From: Neoechinorhynchus agilis
Lineage: Eukaryota; Acanthocephala
Direction of reading: 5' to 3'
DNA length: 64,000 nt
NCBI GenBank assembly: GCA_051530055.1
Contig: CM121342.1
Location: 11,842,001 to 11,906,000 of the forward strand
A program made the position numbers and the translations under genes. The notes beneath the pieces were generated by a model, which saw nothing but the letters and a program-made list of their open reading frames with translations, had not been told where the DNA came from and ran no database searches. The stretch's first letter is position 1, and every line of letters begins with the position of its first letter. Below, one piece after another: positions 35,487 through 46,439 of this stretch.

Positions 35487-36140
35487 TCAGTTAGCAATCA
35501 AAAAAGTCACAAGAAATAACAGCGTCAAAAGCCACTTTGGATAAATTGCATCGTTTCTCTGATTTAGTGAATGATTGAACTTAATGCTTGTATTGCATCC
35601 CAGTTCTTTGGTCGTGATGCATATCGTTTTGATAGGGAATACAAGAAGAGGAAAGTCTTCTTTTGATGGATGGAAAGTACAATTGCTGCCCAAAAGAAGA
35701 AACATGTCATTTTGTTTTCCGCTACTGACAAATATTCGTTCACAAATATCATCGAGATATTCGAGTGTAGGTTTGTACCAATCAACATTTTCAGCAATGC
35801 CTTGTCTAATCCTGTCTACATTATCCAGGGGAATCTCGTAATCTCGTGCATCATCTACACTTAGAGTGAATTCGCTGGCATAGAAGATTTCATCGGCCTC
35901 ATCTTCTTCGTATAAAGATTCATTTGTCATTATCGAATGAGGAGCTACAGTATTTAACCAGGTCGAGACGGCATCAACGTATAGTTGTGTCAGTGTTTGG
36001 AGGAGATTGCTGGTTTGATTTTTCAGTTCAGTGATTGAATTGAACGGTGTTTCAAGGGTAAGGGTATAGGGAGGAAACAACGTTGTAGTCTCACAATAAA
36101 CCGCCATCGAGGCGAAAACAACATGGAAAATAAAATTCAT
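35487..36140 (-). CDS. Predicted secreted or anchored orphan protein
   Basis: A 217-residue frame with ATG start in one exon. Residues 1-16 form a signal peptide (MNFIFHVVFASMAVYC). The middle is acidic and rich in Asn-x-Ser/Thr sites (NQTS, NESL, NCTF, NTSI, NHSL). The last 15 residues (WLLTLLFLVTFLIAN) are hydrophobic and end the protein, as in a GPI-anchor signal or a tail helix. Cysteines at about 131, 153, 172 and 178 could make disulphides. A TATAAC lies about 30 bp upstream of the ATG on the minus strand. I do not recognise the family. Confidence 0.65.
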   Translation of the reverse strand: MNFIFHVVFASMAVYCETTTLFPPYTLTLETPFNSITELKNQTSNLLQTLTQLYVDAVSTWLNTVAPHSIMTNESLYEEDEADEIFYASEFTLSVDDARDYEIPLDNVDRIRQGIAENVDWYKPTLEYLDDICERIFVSSGKQNDMFLLLGSNCTFHPSKEDFPLLVFPIKTICITTKELGCNTSIKFNHSLNQRNDAIYPKWLLTLLFLVTFLIAN

Positions 36141-37395
36141 TTTGTAGTATTTGGATAGCCCGTGTTATAAATCGTTCATGGGGAGCTATCTCTCCAAAGA
36201 CCGGTAAAGAATCTTGTCTCTATCCCTCTCCGGACCAGTAGACGTGTGCCTTCTTCTATATTTATTCTAGATTTTCAGGCTCCAGTAGTTTTATACTGCT
36301 TGGAATTCTATCAGTAAAAGATGACAGGTGTCAAGACGAGCGGAATGAGGAAATTAGCTCTTATCAGTAAGCACGTGAGATTGTTGCCACCGACCTGACC
36401 GAACCCTTATTTTTATAGAAAATACCGGTTCACACGCCGATACTTTAGAAATCAGGAAATAAGATTTTTACTAGTTACTGCGTCCGAACTCACAGACACC
36501 GAAACTTAGCTATCGATCGCATTTAAACACTTTAGAAAATAAAGGCACAAACCGCATCGATCAGTCTCAAAACTGTCACAACTTTAAATGGTCACTAATC
36601 GTCTTGAGAAATGCTCTAGGTATTTGTGGTTTCCTTGCAACAAAGTGCAAAATTCAAATTCCTTTACAGACGGATGGTCCTTTTTAATCATTATTTCTCA
36701 TGCACTTAATTTTTAAAGTTTAACAATCTACATTTTATATAAGATAGAAGCTAGACCTTTAATTATGAGACTTTTTAGCTTTGTATAATATTTATATTTA
36801 CCGCTTCATTAATCAAACCGAAATTCGAGTTTGAACTATACGTAAGATTCGATTGAATCGATACTTTAAAATTTTATAAGAAATTTAAAATTCATTTGAA
36901 GATTGAATTGTGCATGTTTGTGCCTGGCGTAAGAATTTATTGATTAAAATTTTTCGCCACGTTTGAAGATTGAATTATTCATATTTGTATCTGGCGTAAA
37001 AATTAAAAGAATTTATTGATTCCAATATTTCGGCAATCTTGTGACAATAACCAATAAATTGTTTTAATTTTTACGCCAGGTACAAACAGTTTAAAATTAA
37101 CACTTTTTGCAAAATGTCCCATTGCAATGTTTAAAATACAAAAAAGAGTGAAGACTACAATTCTAACGAAACATATTTAAGTTAATTAAGCTAGCAACGT
37201 CTCTGAATTTCACGCTGTTATCAATTTTTGAACCTTGATTTCCGTTACAGCAATGCAGACTTCATCGAAAGTCAAAATAAAAGTCCAGTTTTCGACTCTT
37301 ACTTTAAATTACGAATCATTTTACAGACTAAATTAAAAGTTTTTAAAAAAAATGACTTATATTTTTCAATCTTCATTTCTCGACAATTAACACAC
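36141..37395. other. Gene-free stretch
   Basis: Promoter region of the orphan gene, a family-D repeat at 36896-37089, and AT-rich sequence. No gene seen. Confidence 0.5.
36896..37089. repeat. Fold-back repeat (family D)
   Basis: Two direct copies of GATTGAATTRTKCATRTTTG with CTGGCGTAA(A/G)AATT on the left, TTCCAATATTTCGGCAATCT in the middle, and the inverse TTTTTACGCCAGGTACAAAC on the right. The inner end resembles 58240-58345. Confidence 0.6.
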
Positions 37396-39780
37396 TCACC
37401 ACCTCCCGCCGAATTCCAGCTTTTGTCCTTCCTCGACCGTCGCCATCACGCTGGCAGCATTGCCCCGTTGTACTGCTAGCGAGATATTTTGTCGAAGGAA
37501 CATGCCTGCTCTTGAGTCTCCGGTTGCCTCTCTCAATTTCTTCGAGAGATCCTGGAGCAGAGAGAGTGCCGAGTTGCCGAGCGATCCATACGTCTCTACC
37601 CCAAAGGGGACAAAATAGTGAGCCCTCGATAAGTGAAGGTATTTCCGTATTTTCCTCCCTTCCGCTGCACTGGCGGCACTACCGGCGATTTCGAGGGAGT
37701 AGGGGATGTTGCTGGCTGCGAGGGTATCCACACACGTGGCGTCCCAGAGAAGGCATTTGCCCTCCCGCCACGGGAAGACCGAAATTCCATCGGGCCTACG
37801 GCCATCTAGTCTACAGAGGTGGGCGGGTTCCAGGATGTTCGGGAAGTTCGCCGTTCTCAACGCCCGAGAAATTGCGTTATTGATTTCAGAATGGCGTGAG
37901 AACCTTCCTGCTGACCTTCTGCAGACGAGACCGTGTCGCCCGAGAGCATCAACCAAAGACCCACATCGACAGCGATGGGGCGTGCATATCGGGAGACCAA
38001 GTCTTAAGGATACTGCGATCCTCGTTACCTCGTCAGTAAGAAGAGTTCCCACTGATGCCAGAGGAACAGTCTCCAACCACGCCCCAGATTCTCGTGTTGA
38101 AACTGCCAACAGTCTAGCTTGGACGACCCCATCGCGAGAACCGGAAAGTAGAGAGCTGTGAGCTCTCGCGACAAGAGGTCCGTCCCAGATCGACTGTCTG
38201 TGGCCATTCAAGGGTGCATGGTTAGCGCCTTTCTGCTGGCACCATTCCTCAACCGCCACCACGAAATCCCGGTCAAGACAGAACTTTTCCTTCAAAATGT
38301 TCTTCGAGACTGGTAGGCTCCCCTCAAACGATCCAAGAAAGGCCGGCAAAGCAAGGTCGACTAGTGCCCGAATTCCCAATCCCCCAGATGACACAGGCAA
38401 AGAAGCTTGTCGCCACGCCTCATCTGAGAGCTGGACATTTAAAATACGCTCGAGGCATGCCCTCACCTTATCGTCCAGCTTAGCCAATCCTTCCTTATGT
38501 TTGAAAAATGTTGCTGTGCGAACCTTGTACAATACTTTGGGGATGAAGAGCGCGTTCTTTATGAGAAACAAGGCTTCATGAGCCGAGAGAGCGCTCACCC
38601 TATCGCACAGCAACGAAAGTTTCGGTATGATATGGCCGATCTCATCTTCCACATTTGAATCGAAGACGCAACTGCCCAGGAGGCTGAGTTGCTCCCGAGT
38701 CACGAGTTTCAGACCTGGAGCTACGGCCTCGAACCCAGCCATTAGTTCCTTGACTTTGGCGGCGTCTCCAATATTCAATACAAGGAGCTCACATTTTCCA
38801 GCATTAAGCTCAATGCCCATCTTCGAGGTCTCCTTAATCAGCGTCTCCAAATCGCGCAGTACAACGGAGGGATCACCTCCGAGCGTAGCGTCATCCAAGT
38901 ACCAAGCTTTGAAGCTGGAATGGAGAGAATGCGCTATTGGATTTACTGTTAGGGAGAATGCGATTGGACCGAGGGGATCTCCTTGCTGCACTCCTCTTTC
39001 GGACCAAATGAGGTGGTCTTCGAAAAGCAAAGGAGCCGCCGTCCCGTAGGCATTGAGAAAATACTGGAAGGCTTCTGGTGTCTAATTGCGCAGAACATGC
39101 TTTCTCTATTGAGAGAGTTAAAGGCGTTCCGAAAATCGCACTTAAGAATCACGCACGGCTCTGAGCTTCTCGTAGCAAAGTTTCGGAGCGAGTGGACAAT
39201 AGCTTCCGTCCCGCAGGATGTGCAGCAGCCCAGTTGGACAAAACGAAGTTGCTGTCCGGTTTTCTCTGTAATACGTTTGCAGAGAATTTTTCCTGCGAGT
39301 CGGCGTACCGTCGAAGATACGGCGATGGGACGGATCCCACCTTCTTTTTTTGTGAACGCACACAATGAGGCTCCGAAAAATAGGTCCTTTGCAACGGGGT
39401 TCAGGTCCTCTCCAGTCAGGCGGTCGACTATTCGAGAAAGCGCACTTTCTAGAGAGAGAGCTGCTTCACCAGTTGAAAAGGACATCATGTCCTTTAGGTG
39501 CTGAGGCCTTAGTCCGTCAAGCCCGTGACCCGAACCATTTGCAAAAGTTGAGATGGCCTTTTTTATCTCTGAAATTTGAGTGGGCGTCCTGTCTTGTATG
39601 GGAGGAGATGGAATTTCAAAACTTCCGCAGTATTTGTAGCGTCTCGCTGTCTCCTTTTGCGAAACTGTCGGAGGATGACAATAACTGAACAGCCCCCCGA
39701 ACATCCCTGTCCGCAAGCTTCGAAGAGACACGCTCAGTCAGTGATCGTTTTGAAAAACGGCAGCGAAACTCAAGTTAAAA
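37396..39780 (-). mobile_element. LINE with C-terminal zinc finger and PD-type nuclease motif
   Basis: Minus-strand element, 5'-truncated. The upper frame (39731-38949) carries GSGHGLDGLRPQHL, GGIRPIAVSSTVRRLAGK and VILKCDFRNAFNSLNRE. The lower frame (39030-37396, 544 codons) carries WSERGVQQGDPLGPIAFSL, the catalytic box WYLDDATLGG, a long thumb, then CRCGSLVDALGRHGLVCR (CCHC-type finger), GRFSRHSEIN and RRPDGISVFPW...LLWDATCVDT. The last part fits the PD...D core of the restriction-like endonuclease LINEs (R2-like group). A frame change near 39030-39060 separates the two frames. Otherwise this is the best preserved LINE in the window. Related, more decayed copies lie at 54895-55460 (plus) and 58560-60200 (minus). 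Confidence 0.8.
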
Positions 39781-40395
39781 GTGGAATTTAATAATAGGTT
39801 CAAATCTGATCAATCCCTAATTATAATTTTCTCATAAAGTCGCCAACATTTTCTTTAGTTACTAACGAATTTCGACGATACGCCAAGTCAAATTAAAATA
39901 TATTATCGGAAAAAGTACAAGACAATAATACCTCATGGTCGTAGCTACTGAACAAAATCTAGGTTATCGCATTTCGCATTTGAAAATTATTCAAATTTGA
40001 TATTAATTCGCATAAGCGAGTTAGACAGCTTAGAAATTATAATAATAACACGATGTATTAGTTAAAGCACAAAGAATAAGATCCATGTACTTTGGGTCCT
40101 CAATTTGTTATGAAAAACGTTTCAAACTCAGCTTGATCTATTGCGTTGCAGCTTTTCGAGAGTGTCTCAACCATACGGTTAGCAAAATCGATTTTTTCCT
40201 ATTGTTCATAATTTGACAATTCTCTTTGATTTGACCCTTATGCTTGCCCACTTTTACAAAAATTGTTCTTAAAAAGGCAAGGCTCTGTGCCCAAAAAATC
40301 AACCTTCTATGGGATGTTAATTTCAACACTTAGAAAAATTAACCGGCTAGTCAGACATTATAAAAGTAATTAAATACTTGCCCCAAGGCATAAAA
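39781..40395. other. Gene-free stretch
   Basis: AT-rich spacer between the LINE and the first copy of the segmental duplication. Nothing recognised. Confidence 0.5.
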
Positions 40396-40399
40396 CTGG

Positions 40400-40675
40400 A
40401 ATTTCGTAATGGTGTCGAGGTGGTTTAGTGGACTTAAGCTCCAATTCCTTGTTCCAGGGTCTAAGAGTTCAAAATCCATGATCGCCGATGACTCATAACC
40501 AAAGGCGACAAAATGCCCTTGAAGGGAGGAGGAAACTTTAATCCTGCCTCCCCACGAAGTATTTGAGGATCCGAAGGATGTACAAACTCATTGTCGCATG
40601 GTACAAAGTCTAAGTGATTCAATCACTTCCCTGACCCAAAGCGATGGGCTGTGTGCCAAAGGAAAACAATAAGAC
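40400..40675 (+). mobile_element. tRNA-derived SINE at the left edge of copy 1
   Basis: Diverged head (TCGAGGTGGTTTAGTGGACT), GACTCATAACCAAAGGCGAC body, TGATTCAATCACTTCCCTGA and the GCTGTGTGCCAAAGGAAA tail. Identical to the copy at 48725-49000. Confidence 0.85.
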
Positions 40676-41066
40676 ATGTAAAAGATGTTCACTTCAACAC
40701 TTAAAATAATTGAATCTTTTAAACAAGAATGTTGTATCAGGATTTTTAAATTTTTGGGGGTAAATGATTTTAGTACAATGGAAACATTTCTTTTATTCGA
40801 CACAGCGTAATGTGTTAATTGATGAGCAAACATAAAAGCTTTCTCAGAAATTAGACTGGTAATTAATGACATTAATTATTTAAATTGCTCATACTTTGTT
40901 TTTCCTTTGCATAAAAAAATGGTAAAACGCAATTGTAACATAATTTGATATGTAAATTATGCTACATAATTATTTAATTTGCTAAAACAGGTATAACCCC
41001 ATCAAATCTCAATGAACGTCCAACGTTTGTGTAAAACGAAGTCTTATCTTTCACAATCATTTCCAA

Positions 41067-43199
41067 ATGACTCGAAAAAATGCTCGTCAACCATCAAAGA
41101 AAGCCTACAAACCAGCGGATCCGTATATGTTTATTTGGCCTAAAAACAAAACTACCAGGAAACGTATCACGAATTCGAAGGAAAGTGTTCCACAGGATTC
41201 GGAGTTTAACAAGTACACCATGGTCTATGCTCTTCGCCCAGTGGAAATGTCCTGCCATTTCTTCGTTTGGAAAATGAGCTGTTATAAGGAAAATTTAGAA
41301 TTTCACCGCAGTTTAAATGCTCATTTTAAAGATCCTTCAAATTGTACTCGAATTTCTCGATCCTGTATCCAAGAAAACTGCATATATGTAGTCAAGCTTT
41401 CTAATGTCTTCTATCGATTCAAACCTAATTATGGTGTAAACCTTGAGGATTTTTTCAGGGCGCGTCTTATCGATTTCGGAAAGGAATTAATACTTACGAA
41501 GGATAACTTACTTTTCCGATGCCCTCCTTGGTTTAGCAATTCGCTTGGAAAAGCTATTCGATGCAGTCTAAATGTTGATCGGTTGGAAATCAAGGTTCCA
41601 CGTCTTGTCGAAAACCTTGTAGCTCATTTGATTCTTAGATCAGTTTTGAAGGTTCGATTCTTAGAAGTCCGAGTCAATCTTGACATTTGTACTGTCGTTG
41701 ATATTTGGAAGGTCCCAGAAGTCACAGTTGGTCTCGACAATTTCAGACAATTCGATGAGGCTGCATTCAACGAATCGGTAGGAAATCTATTTATCAAGTA
41801 CAATAATAATATAAATACCTTTATCAAATTCATAAAACCAATAGAAGAAACATCAAAAATAGAATATGACCTGGTGCCAGACGAGCTTCCACTTGAATGG
41901 TCGACCGTAAGTAAACATTGCGAAGAAGCAGGGCAGCATTCCGAATCAGTCCCCACTGAATTATCATCAGTGCCGTTAAAACAAATAGACTATTTAATTG
42001 ATAATCAGCCTCAATCGACACATTCATCAATTAACCGGCAAAAGGAAAATGGTAATACAAGTCAATCGAGATATATAGTACCCAAATCAATAAAAAGAAA
42101 CTCACTCGACATGTCCTTGAATTACCATCGATCAGACGAACAACAAAAAGAATATTTAGTTGATATTCAGAGTCAATCAACGTCTTTGTCAATTAAGCGG
42201 CAAAATGAAATCTCAAGTGCAAGTGAGTCAATAGAAATCGCCGCCGATGAGATCGACGAACAAATGTCCAAGCAAACGATTGATGATAATCGAACGGACG
42301 AAGAACTAATCGAAAAATATCCGCTAAATGAATCTTCAGTATCAGTCAATACGGTTGGTTCTTCATCTTTGAAATGCAATCAATGTACTCGGCCATACCT
42401 TATGGAACCGTCTTCTAAGGATGATCAAAAAATATTAACCAGTACGCCGGGAGTTTATAATCTAATAATGCCAAACGATGCAAGTAAAAATCTTCAACTA
42501 TGTGATCTCGGTGCAAACATTCCGGATGTGGAAGCCTTCTCCTCTAAAAGTTTCATCTATGTGGTCACAGTAGAATCGCCCAGAGAATTTTATTTCTGGC
42601 CAATGAGTCATTTTCAAGACAACTGGGAAATGATTAATGACATTAGCAATCATTTTTCGCTCCAGGAAAATAGGCGAACGGTTTTTCGACGAAACCTGCG
42701 GCCCGAATGCGTTTACGTTGTTAAACTTGCTAACCACTTCGACCGAGCGGTAACTGTTGATACTACGGAGCGTCGGGATGAAATTCTCGTCTATTTGGTC
42801 GATTTTGGACGACAAGTTTATGTATATCCCGATTGCATTTTCTTTTGCCCTCGAAGATTTCAAGGAAGGCAGTACATGGCTTACCCTTGCGCTTTAGAAA
42901 GCTGCTCCCTTCCTGACTTTAACGAAGACGATAGATGTCTCAATTCTATACTTCAAGGGCACGTTTTCGAAGCTCGGCTTTTGTACGTAGACATCCACTC
43001 GTGGATTCACATTGTTGTTAAGCTCTGGAAGGTTAAAAGCGATGAGCACGTTTATGGACAATTAAATGATGAACAGCCAGATCAACGACAAAGAATTCCA
43101 ATCGGACAAGTTTTCGATTCCTTTTTAAATCGTCAAAGACAACGAGGGGTTAATCGCCAAAATTATAATTGGCGATCTAACAATAGAACGTACTTCTAA
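41067..43199 (+). CDS. Two-module Tudor-like protein, copy 1
   Basis: A 710-residue protein in one coding exon with ATG start. Two related modules lie at about residues 50-215 and 500-660. Each has an aromatic strand (CHFFVWKMSCYKENLEFHRS; FYFWPMSHFQDNWEMINDIS), then CIYVVKLSN / CVYVVKLAN, a RLIDFGKELILT / YLVDFGRQVYVY strand, F-R-CPP-W-F / F-CPR-R-F, and a hydrophobic tail with VVDIWKVP / VVKLWKVK. This order (F-W, Y-x-V, V-D-F/Y-G, C-P-x-F) is that of extended Tudor domains, which bind methylated arginine in piRNA-pathway proteins. The linker (about 260-470) is Ser/Gln/Glu-rich and probably disordered. The C terminus is Arg/Asn/Gln-rich. AATAAA lies at 43229. The Tudor call is by pattern; no close named homologue is recognised. 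Confidence 0.75.
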   Translation: MTRKNARQPSKKAYKPADPYMFIWPKNKTTRKRITNSKESVPQDSEFNKYTMVYALRPVEMSCHFFVWKMSCYKENLEFHRSLNAHFKDPSNCTRISRSCIQENCIYVVKLSNVFYRFKPNYGVNLEDFFRARLIDFGKELILTKDNLLFRCPPWFSNSLGKAIRCSLNVDRLEIKVPRLVENLVAHLILRSVLKVRFLEVRVNLDICTVVDIWKVPEVTVGLDNFRQFDEAAFNESVGNLFIKYNNNINTFIKFIKPIEETSKIEYDLVPDELPLEWSTVSKHCEEAGQHSESVPTELSSVPLKQIDYLIDNQPQSTHSSINRQKENGNTSQSRYIVPKSIKRNSLDMSLNYHRSDEQQKEYLVDIQSQSTSLSIKRQNEISSASESIEIAADEIDEQMSKQTIDDNRTDEELIEKYPLNESSVSVNTVGSSSLKCNQCTRPYLMEPSSKDDQKILTSTPGVYNLIMPNDASKNLQLCDLGANIPDVEAFSSKSFIYVVTVESPREFYFWPMSHFQDNWEMINDISNHFSLQENRRTVFRRNLRPECVYVVKLANHFDRAVTVDTTERRDEILVYLVDFGRQVYVYPDCIFFCPRRFQGRQYMAYPCALESCSLPDFNEDDRCLNSILQGHVFEARLLYVDIHSWIHIVVKLWKVKSDEHVYGQLNDEQPDQRQRIPIGQVFDSFLNRQRQRGVNRQNYNWRSNNRTYF

Positions 43200-44714
43200 A
43201 AATGCACATTTTAATGTACGCAATTTTTAATAAAATTATTTTATTTTATACGAATATTTACGACTACTATTTAGCGAATTATTTCACTATTAAGTAGACA
43301 AAATTACGCAATGATCTTATCTTAATACCAAATTAATTGAATCACCACATGAAGCTGTGTTGCTGCAAAAAATAGAGCAATGATTTCTATGATTTAAAAA
43401 CGCTCTTTAAAGCATCAGCCATTTATTTCAACAGCAAATGTAGGGATTTTGAAATATTAAAAGTAAAGCGAGATCTTTTCATAAAATATCGCGATGAGCA
43501 GCGTGAATTACTGGTGAGTTTCTTTGAGCGTTTTGAAATTTTGAACTTTGTAAGGAAAATGTCATGAAAGCTTTTTAACAAATTAATAAAACGTAGCCTA
43601 TAGATCTAATGAAGAAAAGGACAAATTTTCGATGTATTATCCATCTTGGTGATTTCCGACACTGCGTACCACACTCAATTTAAGTATTTGGCTGAGCTTT
43701 TAAGCGTTTTCCTATTCTTGTACATTATTTCTTGAAAAGCGTTCCTTGCAAATTTAGTATCGTGTATTAGTTCTCCAATCAATTTTCATATTATTTAGTA
43801 TCTGGTCCGGTTTCCATTTACGTTCTATGAATAGGAAATTTTTTGATGGATCTCGTCGTTATCCCAGCTAATTCGTTATCTTAAGTAACCATCATCTTCC
43901 TTCGATCTTTCACAGTCAATAGCCTACTTACTTCAATCCTTTTCTGCATAAATTTAAATCTTATATTCTTGTACTTAGAATACAACCAAATCTTTGTTAG
44001 AAATATTATCCAAAGAAACGATTCTAAACTCATTCGTATCGACCATTTTGGTTTTTTAATCATCTTGATTACTTTCTCTTGCATAGTACGACTAAAATGA
44101 AATTTCAAAATTCATAATGTACTCACAAAGTTCCACATTTTTTGCACGTTCACGTATAAATGCACTGGGTAGATGAGTACTTCAGCATCAGTGTTTCGTT
44201 TATTTCCAGTTTTCTTCTAAGAAATGGATTTTAACCCTAATTGGACCAAAATTATACGGTGTAAAAGTATAGTTATTAATATTGCTGCATATTGAATCGG
44301 TTTAAATCCAAATATGTCGCATAAGATTTAATTGATCGCATAAACAAATGAGTTAGCGACTTAAGCTACAGCTGATTTAATTTTGAAACCAGTTATACAA
44401 AAAGATTGATAAAATTAACTTCATTAGTTTCCTACAAATTAAGTACGCACTTATGAATTACATTTAAAAATTTATCCGCTTAGAAAAGAATATTAGAAGT
44501 GTTTCTGTAGCATTGCCATCTCTCCTTGCAGTTTCATGGGTTAAATGTTCGCATTTATGAGATCGGTGGGATACGCCGAGGAAAAATTAAAGCGATTGTA
44601 TAAATAAATACTTTTTGAATTGAAGCGTTAAAATTAAACCTGCCCAATCGAAATCTGTAAGTCTTTGTTTTTGACTCAGTTTTAAGACATCATTAATCCA
44701 TCAACTTCGTTCCT
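43200..44714. other. Spacer between Tudor copy 1 and the reductase gene
   Basis: Up to 43778 this is duplicated sequence, including a small frame at 43398-43566 open in both copies. Beyond that it is AT-rich. A 75-codon minus frame at 43881-44108 begins at TTG. Its first ATG is internal, so it is not called as a gene. Confidence 0.5.
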
Positions 44715-45728
44715 TCATTGTTCCCAAATAAGGTAAGGATATTCTGGATGATCAATCAATGTATCAATTTGATAATATCTAAATCTTTTTTCGATAGATT
44801 TGATTTTTTTCATCGCTGTCTCAGGAAGATTTTTGAGTTCAAGAGTTTGAATATTTTGACATATACGGCTCTCGTTGCAACTTTTCACAATTAATGCAAT
44901 ATTTCTTTGGAGTACCCATTTCATAATCACTTGTGCAGGAGAGATCTTTAAATCATGTGCTATCTCAACGATTGTATCGTCTTCTAGAACGACAGGATCA
45001 TTTGGTTTTGCCCATTCCCTATCTCGAGCACCGAGTGGAGCGTAAGCTTCAACCACAATACCGCGCTCCTGACAGAACTCAACCAGCTCCCAACTGGGAA
45101 CGTACGGATTAACTTCGATCTGATTGACCACCGGGGGATCATTTGGAAATTCAAAGAGCAATTTGTTGAGCTGTAATTCGTTAAAATTACTTACCCCAAT
45201 ACTCCGGACTTTACCGGATTTCTTCATTTCCACCAAGGTTTTCCATGTCTCGCTAAGACTTGCATCAGAATCCACACTCACCATCCCGGTTGATTTGTCT
45301 AAAGGAATGGCTGCATCAGTGCCATCGTCTTTAAAAGCCATTGGCCAATGAACCAAATAGAGATCAAAGTATTCACATTCACAAGCTGCAAGTTGTCGTT
45401 CAAGGACATCCCAAGCACGATTAGGTCTGTGGTATGAGCAAGGGAGTTTGTTAGTTATGAACAAAGCTTTTCTGTCGACGGTTCCAGCTGCGATAGCTTT
45501 CGAGAACGCTTGTCCGATTATTTTTTCGTTTTCATAGACGTAGGCGAGATCAAAGTGACGATACCCTGATTTGATCGCGAATAGGACGGATTCAGCCATC
45601 TTGGACGATTTATCCTTAAAAGTACCCAATGCAATCACAGGCATCTGATAACCGTCGCTGAGTGCGACAACTTTGACCTCCGAGGACGACATGCGAGCAA
45701 AAGACGAACCCGAATACAACTGAGACAT
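44715..45728 (-). CDS. Aldo-keto reductase
   Basis: A 337-residue NADPH-dependent oxidoreductase of the AKR superfamily, which reduces carbonyls to alcohols. The catalytic tetrad is complete: Asp60 and Tyr65 in HFDLAYVYENE, Lys94 in ITNKLP, His127 in LVHWPMAF. Other family marks are IGVSNFNELQL, VNQIEVNPYV and a cofactor loop VKSCNESRICQN. LGTF replaces the usual LGTW, and VKS replaces the usual PKS. The start is uncertain: ATG 45728 adds 12 residues ahead of a second ATG at 45692 (MSSSEVKVVALSDG), and an acceptor-like TTTATGTCTCAG falls between them, so the shorter start or a 5' exon is possible. Length suits the family (about 310-330). It lies between the two Tudor copies but is not part of the duplication. 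Confidence 0.9.
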   Translation of the reverse strand: MSQLYSGSSFARMSSSEVKVVALSDGYQMPVIALGTFKDKSSKMAESVLFAIKSGYRHFDLAYVYENEKIIGQAFSKAIAAGTVDRKALFITNKLPCSYHRPNRAWDVLERQLAACECEYFDLYLVHWPMAFKDDGTDAAIPLDKSTGMVSVDSDASLSETWKTLVEMKKSGKVRSIGVSNFNELQLNKLLFEFPNDPPVVNQIEVNPYVPSWELVEFCQERGIVVEAYAPLGARDREWAKPNDPVVLEDDTIVEIAHDLKISPAQVIMKWVLQRNIALIVKSCNESRICQNIQTLELKNLPETAMKKIKSIEKRFRYYQIDTLIDHPEYPYLIWEQ

Positions 45729-46435
45729 AAAAACAACGAATAACAGAAAGAATTTTAGAGGACCGGTGTTGTATGGATGAGTTTTTCATGAGTTTCGAGA
45801 GAACAACCCTTGAATTTTTCAAGTGGCGAACAAAGAACCTTCTCGTTGATATCGTTATTTTTCGGATCAAGTCCGATTATAATTAGGCCACTCTTGGAAG
45901 TGAATTGTAGTTAAACTCTATTTAGATTGATATGAAAAATGTAATGGGTTTTTTGAAGGTATCAATTTTTGAATTTTGTTATCCAATAAAATACAAGATT
46001 TTTTAATAGAGTTTAAATTTTTTTAACAACTGTGGAACTCCATTTTAAGCCACAAGATCATTCACGCCATCGCTCTGGATTACTCAGCTGCCGCAGTAAG
46101 GTCATACTTTTACAATAATGATTCAAAAACGAAACGTTCTTCTTTGGTTCAACTTGGACGATCTATTTTAACAAATATTATTTCTAAAATTACAAGAAAA
46201 TGCTTTCATTCTTTTATGTCTACTGGCAAGCCAAATATATGAATTAAATTTAAGATCATCTCTTACTTGGCTTTTTCCTTGAGATACACAGCCAACCGAT
46301 ATCTTAGATATGATTTTGTACATTTCGTTGTTGGCTCGAGGTGATCGCGTGGACTTTAGCAAAAATCCATTATAATAACATGTTTAATTGATTTTTGTGT
46401 TTAGGAAATTATACCCATGCACCTTTGGGTTTTCA
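45729..46435. other. Gene-free stretch
   Basis: Promoter side of the reductase gene. Small SINE pieces occur at about 46275-46400 (ACAGCCAACCGATATCTTAG; TTTGTACATTTCGTTGTTGG then CTCGAGGTGATCGCGTGG). No gene seen. Confidence 0.5.
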
Positions 46436-46439
46436 TAAA

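Larger units (their letters stand above)
40396..43778. repeat. Segmental duplication, copy 1
   Basis: About 3.4 kb repeated at a fixed offset of +8325 at 48721-52123, nearly base-identical. It starts inside SINE sequence (ATTTCGTAATGGTGTCGAGG) and ends about where copy 2 runs into another SINE. Copy 2 has an extra block of about 26 bp near 51990. It contains the Tudor-like gene plus its 5' and 3' flanks. Confidence 0.95.

Noticed and set aside
43881-44108. 75-codon minus frame with a GTGAGT donor nearby
   Set aside because: Starts at TTG. The available exon joins break the frame and composition is weak.
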